DNA from: Sinonovacula constricta
Taxonomy: Eukaryota > Mollusca > Bivalvia > Cardiida > Solecurtidae
Length of the DNA: 64,000 nucleotides
NCBI GenBank assembly: GCA_007844125.1
Contig: CM017565.1
Location: 10,554,450 to 10,618,449, forward strand
Direction of reading: 5' to 3'
The position numbers and the translations under genes were made by a program. Below, piece after piece: positions 25,325-38,201 of the stretch (the first letter of the stretch is position 1; each line of letters opens with the position of its first letter). Below the pieces are notes generated by a model. It ran no database searches. It saw only the letters and a program-made list of their open reading frames with translations, and had not been told where the DNA came from.

Positions 25325-25399
25325 TATCACTAAAAAAGTGGAATATATCTAATGCATTCAGGCCAAATTTGGATTTAAATTTTTGATAAATTTAGTGCT

Positions 25400-28300
25400 A
25401 AGGTGTATTCTATTTATGCCACCCAAGAAGAGACAACAAAATAAACAGCAATAAGGAAAAAAACAATTCACAGTTATTCGAAAAGGGATGTGACATCAGC
25501 ACGAGCAACACGAGCAATCAGGGCGGCGCATGCTGTACTAGCGTCAGTGTAAGTGTTTTGAATAATGCACAAGTTACAAATAAACACAGGGAGGTCTAGC
25601 TATTAAATACACAGTGTACATGTAATATTGCGAGTATTGGTGGAAACAAAAAAGCTGAGAAATAATTATGTATTCAATAATGATACATCGACTATAGAGA
25701 TGGCTTCGAACTTTTATGCACAGCCCCAAACTTATCTTGGACAAAACATGCAAACCATGCAATCTTCTCCGTATCAATATCAATATAACAGACAAGGTTT
25801 TACACATCTACAATCAATCATTCCAGTTTTATCCCCAGCGTACCCCCTCCATAGGCAATGACGGACATAGGGAATATGAAAACTATAAAACAGAGCATAA
25901 ACAAGATGGACAATATCGAAAAAATGATAACGTATGTGATGGGAAAGCTTAATTCCATAGAAATGAAAGTAACCACAGCACAAATTCCAACAGTCTTGTT
26001 CGCAACTAAACACATCAATGAAAGAGCTTTTAAAACAACAAGAACAATTTTAAGCCAAAATTCTAAAAACGAACTTAGGAGTATGATGGAAGACCTTATA
26101 TTGTACAAAATTCCTGAAATTAACACTAGACCAACACAAATAATACAAATCCAGACAATGACGAACAAGAAGAATGTGAGCAACTGGTAAACTCGCTAAT
26201 TCAAGACACGCTCAATATATCAATGTAATATCGTGTACGATCGAGCACACCGCCTCAGAAACCCAGCTCAAACCAGGATCCTACGACCGATAGGGGTAAA
26301 ATTCCATTACTTCTCACAACAAGAACTTGTCCGAAAGACATCCCTTGCCAAAAAAGATTAGCTTAAGCGGAACAACTATGGCGTAGATGTCCAAATTCCA
26401 AAGGACTGGCGGGATGCCTGGCGTGTGTTGAGCAACGTTATCCGAGAAGAAAAGAACCAAGGGAATCGGGTCAATTTTGTAGGACAAAAACAGAGTGTCA
26501 ACGGATCTGTATATAAGACTGTGCATGGGTTATCACCGAAAGATGGGACATGGAATAAAGGGTGTCCAGGAGAGCATATTAACATTATATCATAGAACAT
26601 CAATGGTTTGGTGAGAAAAATAACCGACTGTGATTTTCTAGATAAAATATAACACCAATATATTATTATATTGACAGAAACATGGTCATTGCCAACAACT
26701 CATTAAACCCTTTATATTAAAGCATACTGTGTAGACCATTTACATGGGAAAAAATCTCTAAACACAAGGTAGGGCGATATATAGGTGGGTTGCAATATAT
26801 TATAAGTTAGACTTGATCAATAAGATCAGTATTGTAGAAAAAAACAATACGGGATATTATGGTTTATAAATTGTAAGTCGGTATTTAATTTAACAAAGAA
26901 GATTTTTATGTTGTGTGTATAACCCACCACATGATTTAAAAGGATTGAATCAAAATGACTACATTTGTTCGATAACATAGAACGAGGTATAGAAAAGTAT
27001 AAAATACTAGGGATAGTATTTGTCACAGGTGACTTTAATAATAGAACAGGAAACAGCTCATGTATCCTTAATTATGACCAATTTTTAGACTTCAAATCAT
27101 CTTTGCAAGTATCAAAAGGTAATGAACATAGAGTAAACAAAGACAGTGTATTATACTGTCGAGGTACACGCCTTCGACTTTTATGCAAAAATACCACCCT
27201 TTTAAGATCAAATGGCCGATTACATAAAGATAATACTAATAGAGAATATATATTTCTTAATGCACAAGTGTCTTACTAATAATGACACAAGTGTTGTCGA
27301 TTATCTCTTATTGAATAAGAGTAACTTTGTTCATGTAACCGAGTTTGAAGTAATGCAACCCGACTATCTATTTGACAATTGCGCTTTACAATTTTGTATT
27401 GAAAAACAACGGCGAGTTGTTTATACACTTGGCGATATTCCTACCCATGAACTATTTATAGCATGGGACATCACAAAGGTCGACAGTCTGCGCACTCAAA
27501 TGATAAATAAACACGCCTACATAAGCCAGCTGACCCTAATTTAAATAACAATACAGTTATTTACACAGCTCATCCAGAATAGCGCGTCTAATGTACTTGG
27601 TAAATATCGAGCGGAGAGTAAATGTTAATATAAAAGAACGAATAAATCATGGCCGACTGACCGTTCCAAGGTGGTAACTGCTGGTGCTTTTTTGTGTGTA
27701 ATGTCTCGTCTCTGTGGTTTTGTCATTTTTGTTACATTTACCCTGTGCCTTTGTCATGAGTTTAGATTAAAATATCGGTGGAAATTTTGATAGGACCTTT
27801 TCTTATTTACCTATTAATAAAAATGGTTTGATGCAGGAAAAGAGTTTACCAAAGCATGCAAGAATTGTAATAAAACGTTTGTCTCTGTAAGAAAAGGGTT
27901 TAATCCTAAAGAAAAACGAAGATGTAAACGTATATACACGAAGAACGAGGGAACAAAAATATTAAAGTTAGCAAAATTAAACCCAAGATCATTTTGGAAA
28001 AGTCATTAAGGAACAATACATACCAAAAATAATACAGTGAGCAATATTTTTATTAATAACATGTATGAATACTTTAATATTATATACGGATCAAGAACAG
28101 AAATACCCGATATAATAGAGCATGACACAATAAATGAACCATCGAGTACGTATGAAATTAAAGCTGCAGTATTTGCACAAAACAATGCCAAAATCCGGGC
28201 ACTGACAAACTAATAGCTGAGATTTTCAAATACACATTCGATATAATACCACCTTTTCAACTCAGTTTTATAACAACATATTTAGTGAGGGATGATTTCC

Positions 28301-29625
28301 GGATTGCTCTGGGGAGGCTATAATTATACCATTGTTTAAAGGTGGGGCGCAGCATGCAAGTAATTACAGCGGAATAATTAAACAATATTTTATCAAAAAT
28401 ATATTCTAAAATACTAATAAATAGACTCAATTTATTAAGTTAAAGAAACCAAGAAATATTGATAATCAGTATGGTTTAAAAAGAAATAGATAAGATTTTA
28501 TATTTATCTTACATACAATTATAAGTTAAGTATTATCGTGTAAAATGAAATTATACGCTGCATTCCTTGACTGAGAAAAATGTTCGATAAAATCGATAGA
28601 ACCTTACTTTGGCACAAACTAGTAAAAGAAAATATAAGTACACAATTTATTAAAGCTCTTAAGTCAATGTATACTGCAGTAAAATCTCGTGTTAAATAAA
28701 ATTGTTCACTCTCAGCGCCACTCATATCAAAGTACGGAGTAAAACAAGGAGACCCAGCCAGCAGTATATTATGCCTATTTTGTCTTAATGATATATATAA
28801 TAGTATTAACAACAATATACATTTTGAATGGAATTGTGAATTTTTGTGAAACGCAACTTGTCTTATTATTTTTTGCCGATGACGCTGTCGCATTTGCAGC
28901 TGAACCTGAGACATTACGATCTATTCTAAACGATATAGAGCGTCATTGTCAAACATGTTAATTGAAGCTAAATGTCGCAAAATCTAAAATGGTGATATTC
29001 GAAAATTATGGCAATACTAAGTATGATTTTTATCTGTATAAATCCAAGTTGGATGTTGTTGAATCGTTTAAATACTTACGAGTACGCCTATTTAGAATGG
29101 AAACTGGCATCGGGCACAAGCTATTATAGCACAACGCGCCTCAAGGTGACTGTATAATTTATTTATAACATATAATCACCTGGATTTACCGATATCACAA
29201 AATGTAAAGCTATTTGATACGCTTGTTATGCCAGTACTTTATTATGCAGCCAATATATTGGGACATCATAAACCTTCAGATGTTGAAACGGTTCATTCCG
29301 ATTGGTGCAGAAATTTATTAACTGTTAAAAACTCTACAAATTTAAAGGCCATATATGGTGAACTTGGTCGTACCTCATTTTATGACCATCGAAAATTAAT
29401 TTTGTCGCAATATCGGATGAAACTAATCAAATCAAACAGACACACTGTTTTGTTTAAAACAGAGTATTAACATTGATTATAACTTTATAAAACGAAGGTT
29501 CAATGACAATTAATATTAAAAATTGGCTAAAGGCAATAAATAACTCCACTCATTTACATACATACAGATAAAACACTTTTTAATTTTGAACGTTATTGAG
29601 ATGAAATTACCGACCCTAAATATTG
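25400..29625 (+). mobile_element. Decayed LINE, arm B copy
   Basis: This is the same LINE as at 120-6,225 without the 71-bp array. ORF1-like sequence occupies 25,417-26,370. The endonuclease runs from about 26,575, with VTGDFNNRTGN near 27,016-27,055 and NGRLHKDN near 27,210. RT blocks follow from about 28,570, with an intact FADD box (28,872-28,883). The C-terminal segment at 29,228-29,470 is open and reads LVMPVLYYAANILGHH-like sequence, then YGELGRTSFY. Stops and frameshifts elsewhere make it inactive. It also carries the dispersed repeat between endonuclease and RT (27,655-27,830). Confidence 0.85.
27109..27179 (+). other. Single-copy progenitor of the 71-bp minisatellite
   Basis: This stretch reads GTATCAAAAGGTAATGAACA at its start and CACGCCTTCGACT at its end. 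It is flanked by the same sequences that flank the 25-copy array in arm A (CATCTTTGCAA before and TTTATGCAAAA after). It is in frame and encodes GNEHRVNKDSVLYCRGTRL, part of the endonuclease domain. Confidence 0.92.
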
Positions 29626-29628
29626 ATT

Positions 29629-31925
29629 AGCAATGACACAGTTAAGAGTTTCATCACATTAACATGATACAGAAAAGGGCAGATATAATAATAATGTGCA
29701 GAAACTGTTACCTAAATTAGTACGGATAGTACGACATATAAATGGAAAAACACAAAACATGATGGATTGTACGACACAAAGATGGAATAAAACAAAACAT
29801 GATGAATTGTACCATACAAAAAACTTATATATCATATACGGATGGAATGTTACAACAAATGACACATTATACCCCATATAGACAGAATAAAATCACACAT
29901 GATGGATTGATGCTACCTAAATAGAATAACGCCATAAGCCATAAAATAAATCACACGTTGATGGAAGATATCATATATTGATGGAAATACATGTAGATCA
30001 TTTATTGATGAGCGATATCCTACATGTATATCAGTGTAATTATAACAGCGGATAAATGCCTTGCCCCGTAATAGCTGACATGTGGAACGTACAAACTATA
30101 CAAGGTATGTGTACAGGCAAACAATATATATCTACTAGTTATATGAACATTTTATGCTACTTCATTAACATTACGTAGGTAACGGGAAATAACATACTCA
30201 TATAATAATAACTGAACACTAGAAATACCTTAGCATGTAACAAGTAGATATCATTATCGCCACCAACATCGTCACCAATGACAGTTTTAGAAAAAAAAAT
30301 ATCATGCATCAATTATGCTAGCATTGTTCCCTTAAATCGATCCCTTTTAAACTACCGATATCTTAAACAAAGAAATATAATAAACGATTCATTAATGAAA
30401 GCAATGACACAGTTTTAAGTTTCATCACATCAACATGAAACAGAAAAGGGTAGACATAATAATAATGTGCAGAAGCTGTTAATTAAATCAAACAGAAACA
30501 CAATACCACTTGTTTCTTAGGATATATGCCCAAAATTTTCACAATTACGTTCTCTTTATTTAAAATGTACTTTTATACCTGGCCTACAAAGCAAAATTAC
30601 GTTTCGTTAAGGAAAATCACAAGGAATAAAAGACACATTTCAAGGTACATATATTTTGCTAATAAGATAAGATCGTAATTAATATAACATTTTACTTGCT
30701 CTTCAGATAATTCCATGTCCTTTGTCTGTTGTCACTTTATTTATACATGTATTTTATCTTGCTGTAAAACACCATATGTTTTAATGCAATTAACTGTTGA
30801 ATTTAATTTAATTTAGTACTTTTACACGAATGAATTTCGAGTTCACATATAAGGAATTATACCACATACAGCTGGAAATATTTCCATTATGAAAAAATAT
30901 ACCATACAGAATAATTTATTCCAGATAAAGATAGAATTATGCACATATAAGGAGTTATACTTAACATGAGAATATACCTTATTATTATATCTTACATATA
31001 TATCGAATTTATCATGCATTGACTTAGATGTCCATAGATGGAATTATGTCCCACATGAGGAGTAATACAATATGATACATAGATGGGATAATATACAAGT
31101 GAATAATAAGAATAAAAATAGCAATATAGAATTACACATATATATGGAATAACACATAGCATGATGGATTGTACGATATATATATATGGAATAACATAAA
31201 GCATGATGGATTGTACGATATATATATGGAATAACACAAAGCATCATGGATTGTACGATATATATATGGAATAACACAAAGCATCATGGATTGTACGATA
31301 TATATATATGGAATAACAAACAATGTGATGGATAGTAGATAGAATAATATCACGCGTAATGGACTGGTGCTATATAAACATAATTACGCCATATGCCATA
31401 AAATAAATCACATGTTGATGAAAGATATCATTTATTGATGGAAATACATGTAGATCATTTATTGATGAGCGATATCTCACATGTATATCACTTGAATTAT
31501 AACACTGGATGAATGCCTTGCCCCGTAATAGCTGACATGTGGAACGTACAAACTCTACAAGGTATGTGTACAGGCAAACAATGTATATCTACTAGCTATA
31601 TGAACATTTTAAGTTACTTGAATAGCATAACTTTAGTAACGGGAAATAACATACTTATACAATAATTACTGAACATAAGAAATACCTTAGCAGGTTAGAT
31701 ATCATCACATCCAGCAACATCGTCATCATTATCATCATCATTATCATCATCACCAACATCATCACTAACAAAAATTGTCACCTTATGCTAGCTTGTAAGC
31801 AATGACAGTTTTAGAAAAAATATCAAATATATCATGCCTCAATTATGATAACACTGTTCTTTTAAATACATCTCTTTCAAACCACCGATATTTAAAACAA
31901 AGAATTCTAATAAACGATGCATTAG
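29629..31925 (+). repeat. Tandem duplication of the LINE 3' flank
   Basis: The sequence from CAATGACACAGTT at 29,629 to about 30,403 is repeated from 30,404 to about 31,925, with matching landmarks (CCTTGCCCCGTAATAGCTGA, the ATC tract). The second unit is longer because about 650 bp (30,500-31,135) is not in the first. Arm A has a single copy (from about 6,193). Confidence 0.8.
31135..31335 (+). repeat. Five-unit block of the 40-bp minisatellite, TA-rich variant
   Basis: Five units of about 40 bp read ACGATATATATATGGAATAA, then CACAAAGCATCATGGATTGT or close variants. They are related to the 12-unit block at 6,293-6,770 but with ATATAT in place of CATAAAG. Confidence 0.85.
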
Positions 31926-32139
31926 TTATATAATATAGTGAACTTACTTATTTATAAACGTCAAAGACAGTCAAATAATTAAATTTAATATAAAGAAAAC
32001 TATCGGGCAGTCCATGTATAGACAGTCATCGTCTGAGACCCATAATGCATCTTTATATTTAGTTCAGCAATATGGACTGCTTCCTTTAACCTTGTTTACA
32101 ATTCATTTAAACACAAATATGACATTTACATTCTCATCA
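31926..32139. other. Short non-coding link
   Basis: This aligns with arm A 7,390-7,600 and shows no feature. Confidence 0.4.
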
Positions 32140-33165
32140 ATATGCATGAACATTTATTATGGCTAATTCACATAATTAATAATTGTAAATCTCAGTTTAG
32201 CGATACTCTCCACTTAAAGAACGATATAAAAATTAGTCTTCAACGTTATGGGTAGCTATAAGCAGACTTCTAACCAAATTAGGCGTTAAGATTGAACGAG
32301 CAAAATGTGATAAAAATAATAATAAAAAAATTAACAATCACAAAATGAACTAAATTATATGAAACTTAGACCAACGTGTATTACACTAGTAGGGATATGT
32401 ATATAAGTTTAGAAACTGTTGAGTTTATTTAAAATTTTGTTTTTAGATAAAAAGAATCTAATCAACTTTCAAAAAAGTCTATTTTTAGATTCCCATTAAG
32501 ATATTTGAATATTCATGTTGGCTAATTTGCGTAATTAATTATTTCAGATCTACGTTTAGTGATAGCCTCCACTTGATACAAAAATTATTCTTCAAAGATA
32601 TGGTTAGTTATAAGCAGACTTATAGACAAATTATGCATTAAGATTGAATAAAAAAAAATTGACGAAAATAAATTATATAAAATCACAGAATAAACAATAT
32701 CAAATGAAATTTAAACCATCATGTGCTGGATAAGTAGTGGTATGTATATAACTTGAAAAACTGTTGAGTTTGTTTGAAAACTGCATTTAAATGACAAGAA
32801 TCTAATCAACTTTTCAAGAATAAAAGTCTTTTTTAAGATTATCATTAAAATTTACAAATATTCGTAAGTGCTCGTTTGCATAATTGATATATGACTATAA
32901 TGGCCATTGGATTACCTTTAAGTGAGAACCAGTTTTTATACTTCTATCACTATTTTTGTAAAGGTTATAAACATTTCTCTAAACATACCCTCCTATATAA
33001 ATTTCATGATGGTTGCCATGGAAACCATTAGTTTTCATATAGCCCAAATGGGTTTATTTTTGGGTACATTGGAGATTCTGTTTCTGGACACCATAACGAA
33101 CATTTTGGTACTCATGAAAATAGTCTAGCAGGGGGTTCCGCGGTAATCATATCCAGCTGCCGGAC
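32140..33165 (+). repeat. R repeat, forward copy, arm B
   Basis: This has the same sub-units and end block as 7,600-8,445 but with a fuller last sub-unit. The G tract is short (five Gs near 33,131), followed by a CGGTAATCATATCCAGC variant of the end block. Confidence 0.8.
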
Positions 33166-33414
33166 AATTACCCACGCTTTAGCACATTTTTCTTTGCGCC
33201 CGTACATCATATTACAAAAGAATGAAGTCTGATTTTCAACTTTGACTTATGACACTCTCTTTTGTTTGCAGTAATTGATATTGAACAAATCCATCAATCA
33301 ATTTGGTTTTTTAGTGTCTGGCTTACGTACATATTCCAACGAATTCGGAACATTATCTTCAGCAGCTGAAGGTGGATTGAAACGTTTTTCTTCCGCAATT
33401 GAACGCTTTAGTAT

Positions 33415-35400
33415 TCAATTATTATCACTTAGTTTTTGGTATTGTTTATTCAACCAATCGTACACTTTGTTTGCCTCATCTTTGTGATTGAGGTGGACAT
33501 CGGTGTCTATAAGAGTTCGCATTTCATTCAGGCATTGCTCTGTAGGCTTGCTGAGGTGGGAGTGGACGAGATATTTCATAAGATAAAAATACACCTTTCC
33601 GTCCACACGTAAGCAATCGTCCTGTAAAGTGTCCTTTGGGATGACTTCATCCGACTTTCTATGACTGTATCGGTCCATCTCTTCAAGCAGAGGCTCCGGC
33701 ACAAGGTCCCTGTCTGCTGGTACGAATGAGATGCACGTGACGGTGGCTGATGCAAGCGAGGCCATCGCATCTGGATTTGTAGCTAACGAAAAGTTTTTAA
33801 AATGCGACTCAAATTTGTCTCTTGCAATTTCTTTACAGACACAACAAGACAGAACGAACTCGTTTAGATCTTTGTCAATTTGCCTGAGTACATTTTCACA
33901 TTCAACATATCTCTTAAGTTTATAGAGCAATGTCACAATCATAAGTCTTGGAGTCAGGAGATCATGACCTGAAACCGTGGCTAATTCATTTAGATGCGTT
34001 AAATGTTTATCAAAGTCTTCTTTAGCACTGACCGCTTTTGCGGCTAAGCATACATTTCGTTGAAACTTTAGACGAGGAATCATGATATCTATTGCTTCAC
34101 ATGTCAAACTGTCTGGATGTTCACAAACAAGCTTTAAAAAGTCAAGCGTTTCCCTCAAACGTTCAATAATTCTTTCTCTTGATTCACACCCACAACACAT
34201 CTGTTGTATTGTTCTATTCCAAAGCAACCACGCAGATATTAGAACAAATTGGCATTCCGATTCAACCAATATTTTTTCAGTTGATTGAATGCCTGTTGTA
34301 TTTTGGTCTGCTAAACACATGCCAACATCAGCACATCGTAGCAATTTAATGGAAAAAAACAAATTTGTGATCACAGTTTTCAGTTTTGCCAAAATACTAT
34401 CTTGCACTTGCGAGAAATTTAAACGCTGGAACAGATTTACATCAGGTAGGAAATAATTTGGACAGTTCCCTGTCAGCACAAAATACATGAGATACCAGAG
34501 ACAGAGAGAGACACATTCGAAAAGGCAATCACGTGTCCATAGAGCATTTTGTGTGTGCTCGATTGCCCAAAATAAGCAGGTCTTCAAGTGGTAAGACGAA
34601 ATACAATCTTCACCAACATCAGGTTCCATTATGTCTTTCTTTATCATTTTCAAGGTCACATAGCATTTATGCTGCGACGGATTGAGAGAAAACATTAGCT
34701 CCCTTTCATGAAATGAGTAAGATATTCGCCATTCTATGTTTCTTTCTGTGCTAAACGGATGTCCGACTGGAACAAGCAAGAGTGGTAAAACACGACAACG
34801 TTCAAGGACGTCATCTGGCCATGTGTGCTGCCTTGCTGGAGCCAACCATTGTTTCAAAGTGTCTGGAAAGTCGGTCCACATAAATGCTCTCACATAGTCA
34901 TATTCACCAATTTTGTCAGATCCACTGAAAGCCGGTCCGTGACGAACGTGACGAACAACTTTGCCTAGCAAGTTGCTAAAACAAACAATACCATCATTGT
35001 CCAGAAGCAGCTTACCCTTACTCTTTACACATTCTATGATGGATAATGGATTGCCCTTATATAGTGGCTCGACCTTCGCATATCCAGGATTGGTTTTAGG
35101 GTCCAGGAAAAAACGACGTGTCCAATCTTTGAGATCTGTCTCTGGTATTTTCAACGAAATGTCAAAATTCTTGAAACATTGCACAATATCGATATCAGAA
35201 CCTATTCCACGGACGGTAGTGCATTCACTGTAGCTACCAAAAGTATACGTATCATTTGTCTTCTTTGTCCTTAAATTTTCTATCACGATAATAATTATCT
35301 CATTGATAAGGACATTTCTCCGCCGGAACCTGACATCCTCTGACACACCGACCTTCTCTAGTATGTCGTAGAGTAAGGCTGAATTCGCACGGCTGTCCAT
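33415..35400 (-). CDS. Mab-21/cGAS-like nucleotidyltransferase (cGLR-type), intact, 661 aa
   Basis: A single uninterrupted frame from ATG (35,400) to stop. Residues 54-73 carry the nucleotidyltransferase signature: G55-S56 in FGSYSECT, then acidic pair D69 and D71 in GSDIDIV. D168 in EYDYVRAFMW is the likely third metal ligand. VRHGPAF is at 152-158. The Mab-21 C-terminal helical domain follows: EWRISYSFHERELMFSLNPS (223-242), then HLKTCLFWAIE and CPNYFLPDVNLF (313-324). The last 250 residues look helical, perhaps TPR-like. Known relatives are cytosolic sensors that make cyclic dinucleotides for STING or are regulatory Mab-21 proteins. No signal peptide or zinc finger is seen. An acceptor-like TTTACTTTAG about 40 bp upstream allows a 5' non-coding exon. 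Product and ligand are inferred. Confidence 0.87.
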   Translation of the reverse strand: MDSRANSALLYDILEKVGVSEDVRFRRRNVLINEIIIIVIENLRTKKTNDTYTFGSYSECTTVRGIGSDIDIVQCFKNFDISLKIPETDLKDWTRRFFLDPKTNPGYAKVEPLYKGNPLSIIECVKSKGKLLLDNDGIVCFSNLLGKVVRHVRHGPAFSGSDKIGEYDYVRAFMWTDFPDTLKQWLAPARQHTWPDDVLERCRVLPLLLVPVGHPFSTERNIEWRISYSFHERELMFSLNPSQHKCYVTLKMIKKDIMEPDVGEDCISSYHLKTCLFWAIEHTQNALWTRDCLFECVSLCLWYLMYFVLTGNCPNYFLPDVNLFQRLNFSQVQDSILAKLKTVITNLFFSIKLLRCADVGMCLADQNTTGIQSTEKILVESECQFVLISAWLLWNRTIQQMCCGCESRERIIERLRETLDFLKLVCEHPDSLTCEAIDIMIPRLKFQRNVCLAAKAVSAKEDFDKHLTHLNELATVSGHDLLTPRLMIVTLLYKLKRYVECENVLRQIDKDLNEFVLSCCVCKEIARDKFESHFKNFSLATNPDAMASLASATVTCISFVPADRDLVPEPLLEEMDRYSHRKSDEVIPKDTLQDDCLRVDGKVYFYLMKYLVHSHLSKPTEQCLNEMRTLIDTDVHLNHKDEANKVYDWLNKQYQKLSDNN

Positions 35401-37137
35401 GACAGGATCTGTCGAACAAAATAATATCTAAAGTAAAATAACAGTGCTGTAATGTAATTATGGCATAACACGTAGGCTCGGATTCGAATCAAATTCGGTG
35501 TTATTTTTATAATGACATTCGTCATTTCTATTCTTTGACTTTTGTTGCTTTTTGTGCACAGTAAAGTAGGTTTCTGTCTGTTACAATGTTAAATTTGAGA
35601 CAAAGTTACATTTTTATACAGGCCTAAAGTGATATAGAATATTGTTTGAAATGACCTGAAACAGTACATCTTTCTTGATAAAACTTTTAAAAACACATTT
35701 TAACAAACTTTACTTATAACGTTATATTTAACATGATCTGTCATTTTGTTCATACAGCTATATCGTATGCCATTGCTATATTTATACATGTATCATCACA
35801 CTATTATTATTTATAAACAGCACATTCGTAAATTCAGACATCAATTGCATTTCTTTCTCTTTTTAATAATAATATACGTTTTTTGTACTTCAAACAGTTA
35901 ATTTACTCATCAAAACTATGTCTTATTAATAGCTCCTACACAGCACATTCATTTAAAAAATCGAAATCGTGCACGTTCCAACAAAAGTGGGAACTGAAAG
36001 ACAACGCCATTGAAATGTAAAAAACAACTTAAATTGTTGTTGCTGTTTTTTGTTGTTGAGAGAAAATCCTTTTTATGTACAGATTGGGTCTCATTTTGAA
36101 AAGTTAATGTCTCTGTTGAAAAGCATAATGCCCGTTCTGTGTATAGACTGTAAATAATGTATTTTTAAAGAGAATGTCGGTTTTGTGTGTTGATCATTTC
36201 TTTTGTGTAATGATAATTTCTCTTAAATGCATAGACTGATACGGGAGGGTTAACCTCAATGTAAACATACAGAGGAGAAAGACTGGTGTTAACACAAAGT
36301 GGCATCTTATAAATTTATATACCAGATGAGCGAGAACCATAGGTACGAGCAGTGTAAGAGGTGTCCGAAAGCATGCTCCCTCTGGGCATGCTCCCACAGT
36401 AAGAACGTTGACATCTAGAAGTCAATTAATGCCATTTAGGTTGCTTGAAATACCTTCATAGAAAGCATGTTGTTAAGCAGTTTAATTTCAATGTGTTGTT
36501 TCAAGACATTTTAGGCTTAATATACGTGCTTACTCCTCGTTTTATCTGTAGCACTGGGGATATATGCGACAATTATACTACTATCGTCCAGTAACCAAAT
36601 TTGACGCTCATCTGTTTTGAACTCATTTTTATTTTCATGTCAAACTCAGTGACGTATTTCTTCTGACGTAATTTCTCGTGACATTTGCTGACAAACACGC
36701 ATTTTGACAGCTCTGGCAGAACGATGGGGGGGGGGGGGGGGGGGGGGGGGGTTGGCAAATCCGAGACTCCAAGGTTATGATATCTTACATTCAAATATAA
36801 TCACATTATTTCACCGATTTTTCTTATTCCCACAATAAGTGAAAGTTTGCATGTTGTTCCCAATGATATTTAATGTGAACCGCATACCAAGCGTCCTTCT
36901 ATAAGAAAGCCCATTTCGTTATGTCATAAAAAAGTCATGCGAAAGTCATGTGCTAAAATGTTAGACTACATCGAGAAACCCTGGTCTTGTAAGATGTACG
37001 TGTTAATTACGATGATTCTGTAATTCTGACTAAAATATGTACAGCCGTCTTTCGAAGTACCGAGTAAAGTTAAACACTGCAGATTCAAAATGGTACCTTG
37101 GTTTTCTTCTCTCATTTGGTTATTATTTATATTTTCA
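35401..37137. other. Gene-free segment with a run of 26 Gs
   Basis: The segment from 35,401 to 36,235 aligns with arm A upstream of the pseudogene. The next 190 bases replace 2.5 kb of arm A. The pure G run is at 36,726-36,751. No exon is seen before 37,138. Confidence 0.5.
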
Positions 37138-37344
37138 GGACGTAAGAAGTACATGTCGCACTCACCATCTCAGATGTGGGCAGTCATGAACCTAATTAGA
37201 GACTATGAGGATGCAAATCATGTCCGTTGCCCGACAGTTTGGTCTGAAACGTCGGTGAGACACAAGTTAAGTAGGATGGTTGACCCAGAAGCAATGAGAT
37301 CAGGACCAGGCAAACCAAGAGTGGGAAACTATCTTGAGTACTGA
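37138..37344 (+). CDS. Candidate terminal exon, unknown protein
   Basis: After a clear acceptor (TATTTATATTTTCAG) an open frame of about 68 codons runs to a TGA. It reads YMSHSPSQMWAVMNLIRDYE, then TSVRHKLSRMVDPEAMRSGP. Composition is balanced and less AT-rich than the neighbours. It lies in 900 bp of arm B that arm A lacks. No upstream exon could be linked and I do not recognise the family. Confidence 0.3.
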   Translation, partial: GRKKYMSHSPSQMWAVMNLIRDYEDANHVRCPTVWSETSVRHKLSRMVDPEAMRSGPGKPRVGNYLEY

Positions 37345-37974
37345 GCCATGTACTTCAAAACAAGTTTCCAATTAAAAAACTAAGGAACTGCCGATCCTTA
37401 GAGTGCCAGTTGAAACGGACATTTAGGAGGATGAAGAAAATTTTGTTGTGTTTGTGGGCTATTTACACCAGAGGATGTTGTGTATAACTGAATATTGTTT
37501 TTGCAGAACTTAATTCGTCGGGATTCATATTTTTTCCATTGATTCTTGAAACATTTTGATTTTTAATAACCTTTTTATTAGAAAATGTAGATCGAAAATC
37601 AAACTTGATAAATGTTCCAAGACAATGAAAGAAATAGCGAAAATTAGTTTGTATTGTGGCGAAGATGCGGTGTAAATCAATGTCAGAGAAAATACTGTCT
37701 CAGTCCTGAAACTAGTACACGTATCATGGCGACTTAATAAAGCAACCAACTGTTTACTGTGCCAAATTAATCCTAGAATGACAAGTGATATCACTCTTTC
37801 GATGTAGAAAATGTGTATTCTGAAATTTTTTTATCTTACCTCTGTTCCTCGCAAACTATCTCCATGAAACAAAACAAAATTTTAACCGTTTTAGTTGATT
37901 TTGATTTGCGTAGTTGTAATATAGTTCGTGGTTTCCCAAATAGTCTATTTATAGCAAACACTCAATCAGGTATA

Positions 37975-38001
37975 TATGGAAGGGGATATCCGCCAATATT
38001 C
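37975..38001 (+). repeat. Left terminal inverted repeat of the 13.1 kb transposon
   Basis: The last 19 bases, GGGATATCCGCCAATATTC, match the reverse complement of 51,068-51,086 exactly. The outer TATGGA also matches, with two mismatches between. Confidence 0.92.
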
Positions 38002-38192
38002 TAATTTCCAGCATATCCAATTTACAAGTTACAAATCGCGGGGCGAAAATCACGAGTACATTTCACATTTCCAGCATCTAATTTACATGTTACAAATCTC
38101 GAGGCGCAAATCACTAATGTCGAATGTACGCGACATAACACCGTTTCAACATTAGGACGCAAGGTGGCGCTTCTAACATGGGAATGCCCATC

Positions 38193-38201
38193 TATAAATA
38201 G
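38193..38201 (+). promoter_or_regulatory. TATA box for the transposase gene
   Basis: TATAAATAG lies 218 bp inside the left end. A plausible 5' exon follows and ends at a GTATGT donor (38,295). The next acceptor is TTTTTTTCCAG at 39,858. The right end has the same TATAAATAG in mirror position. Confidence 0.55.

Noticed and set aside
30992..31353. Similar minus-strand frames in arm B
   Set aside because: Same artefact from the TA-rich variant of the 40-bp minisatellite.
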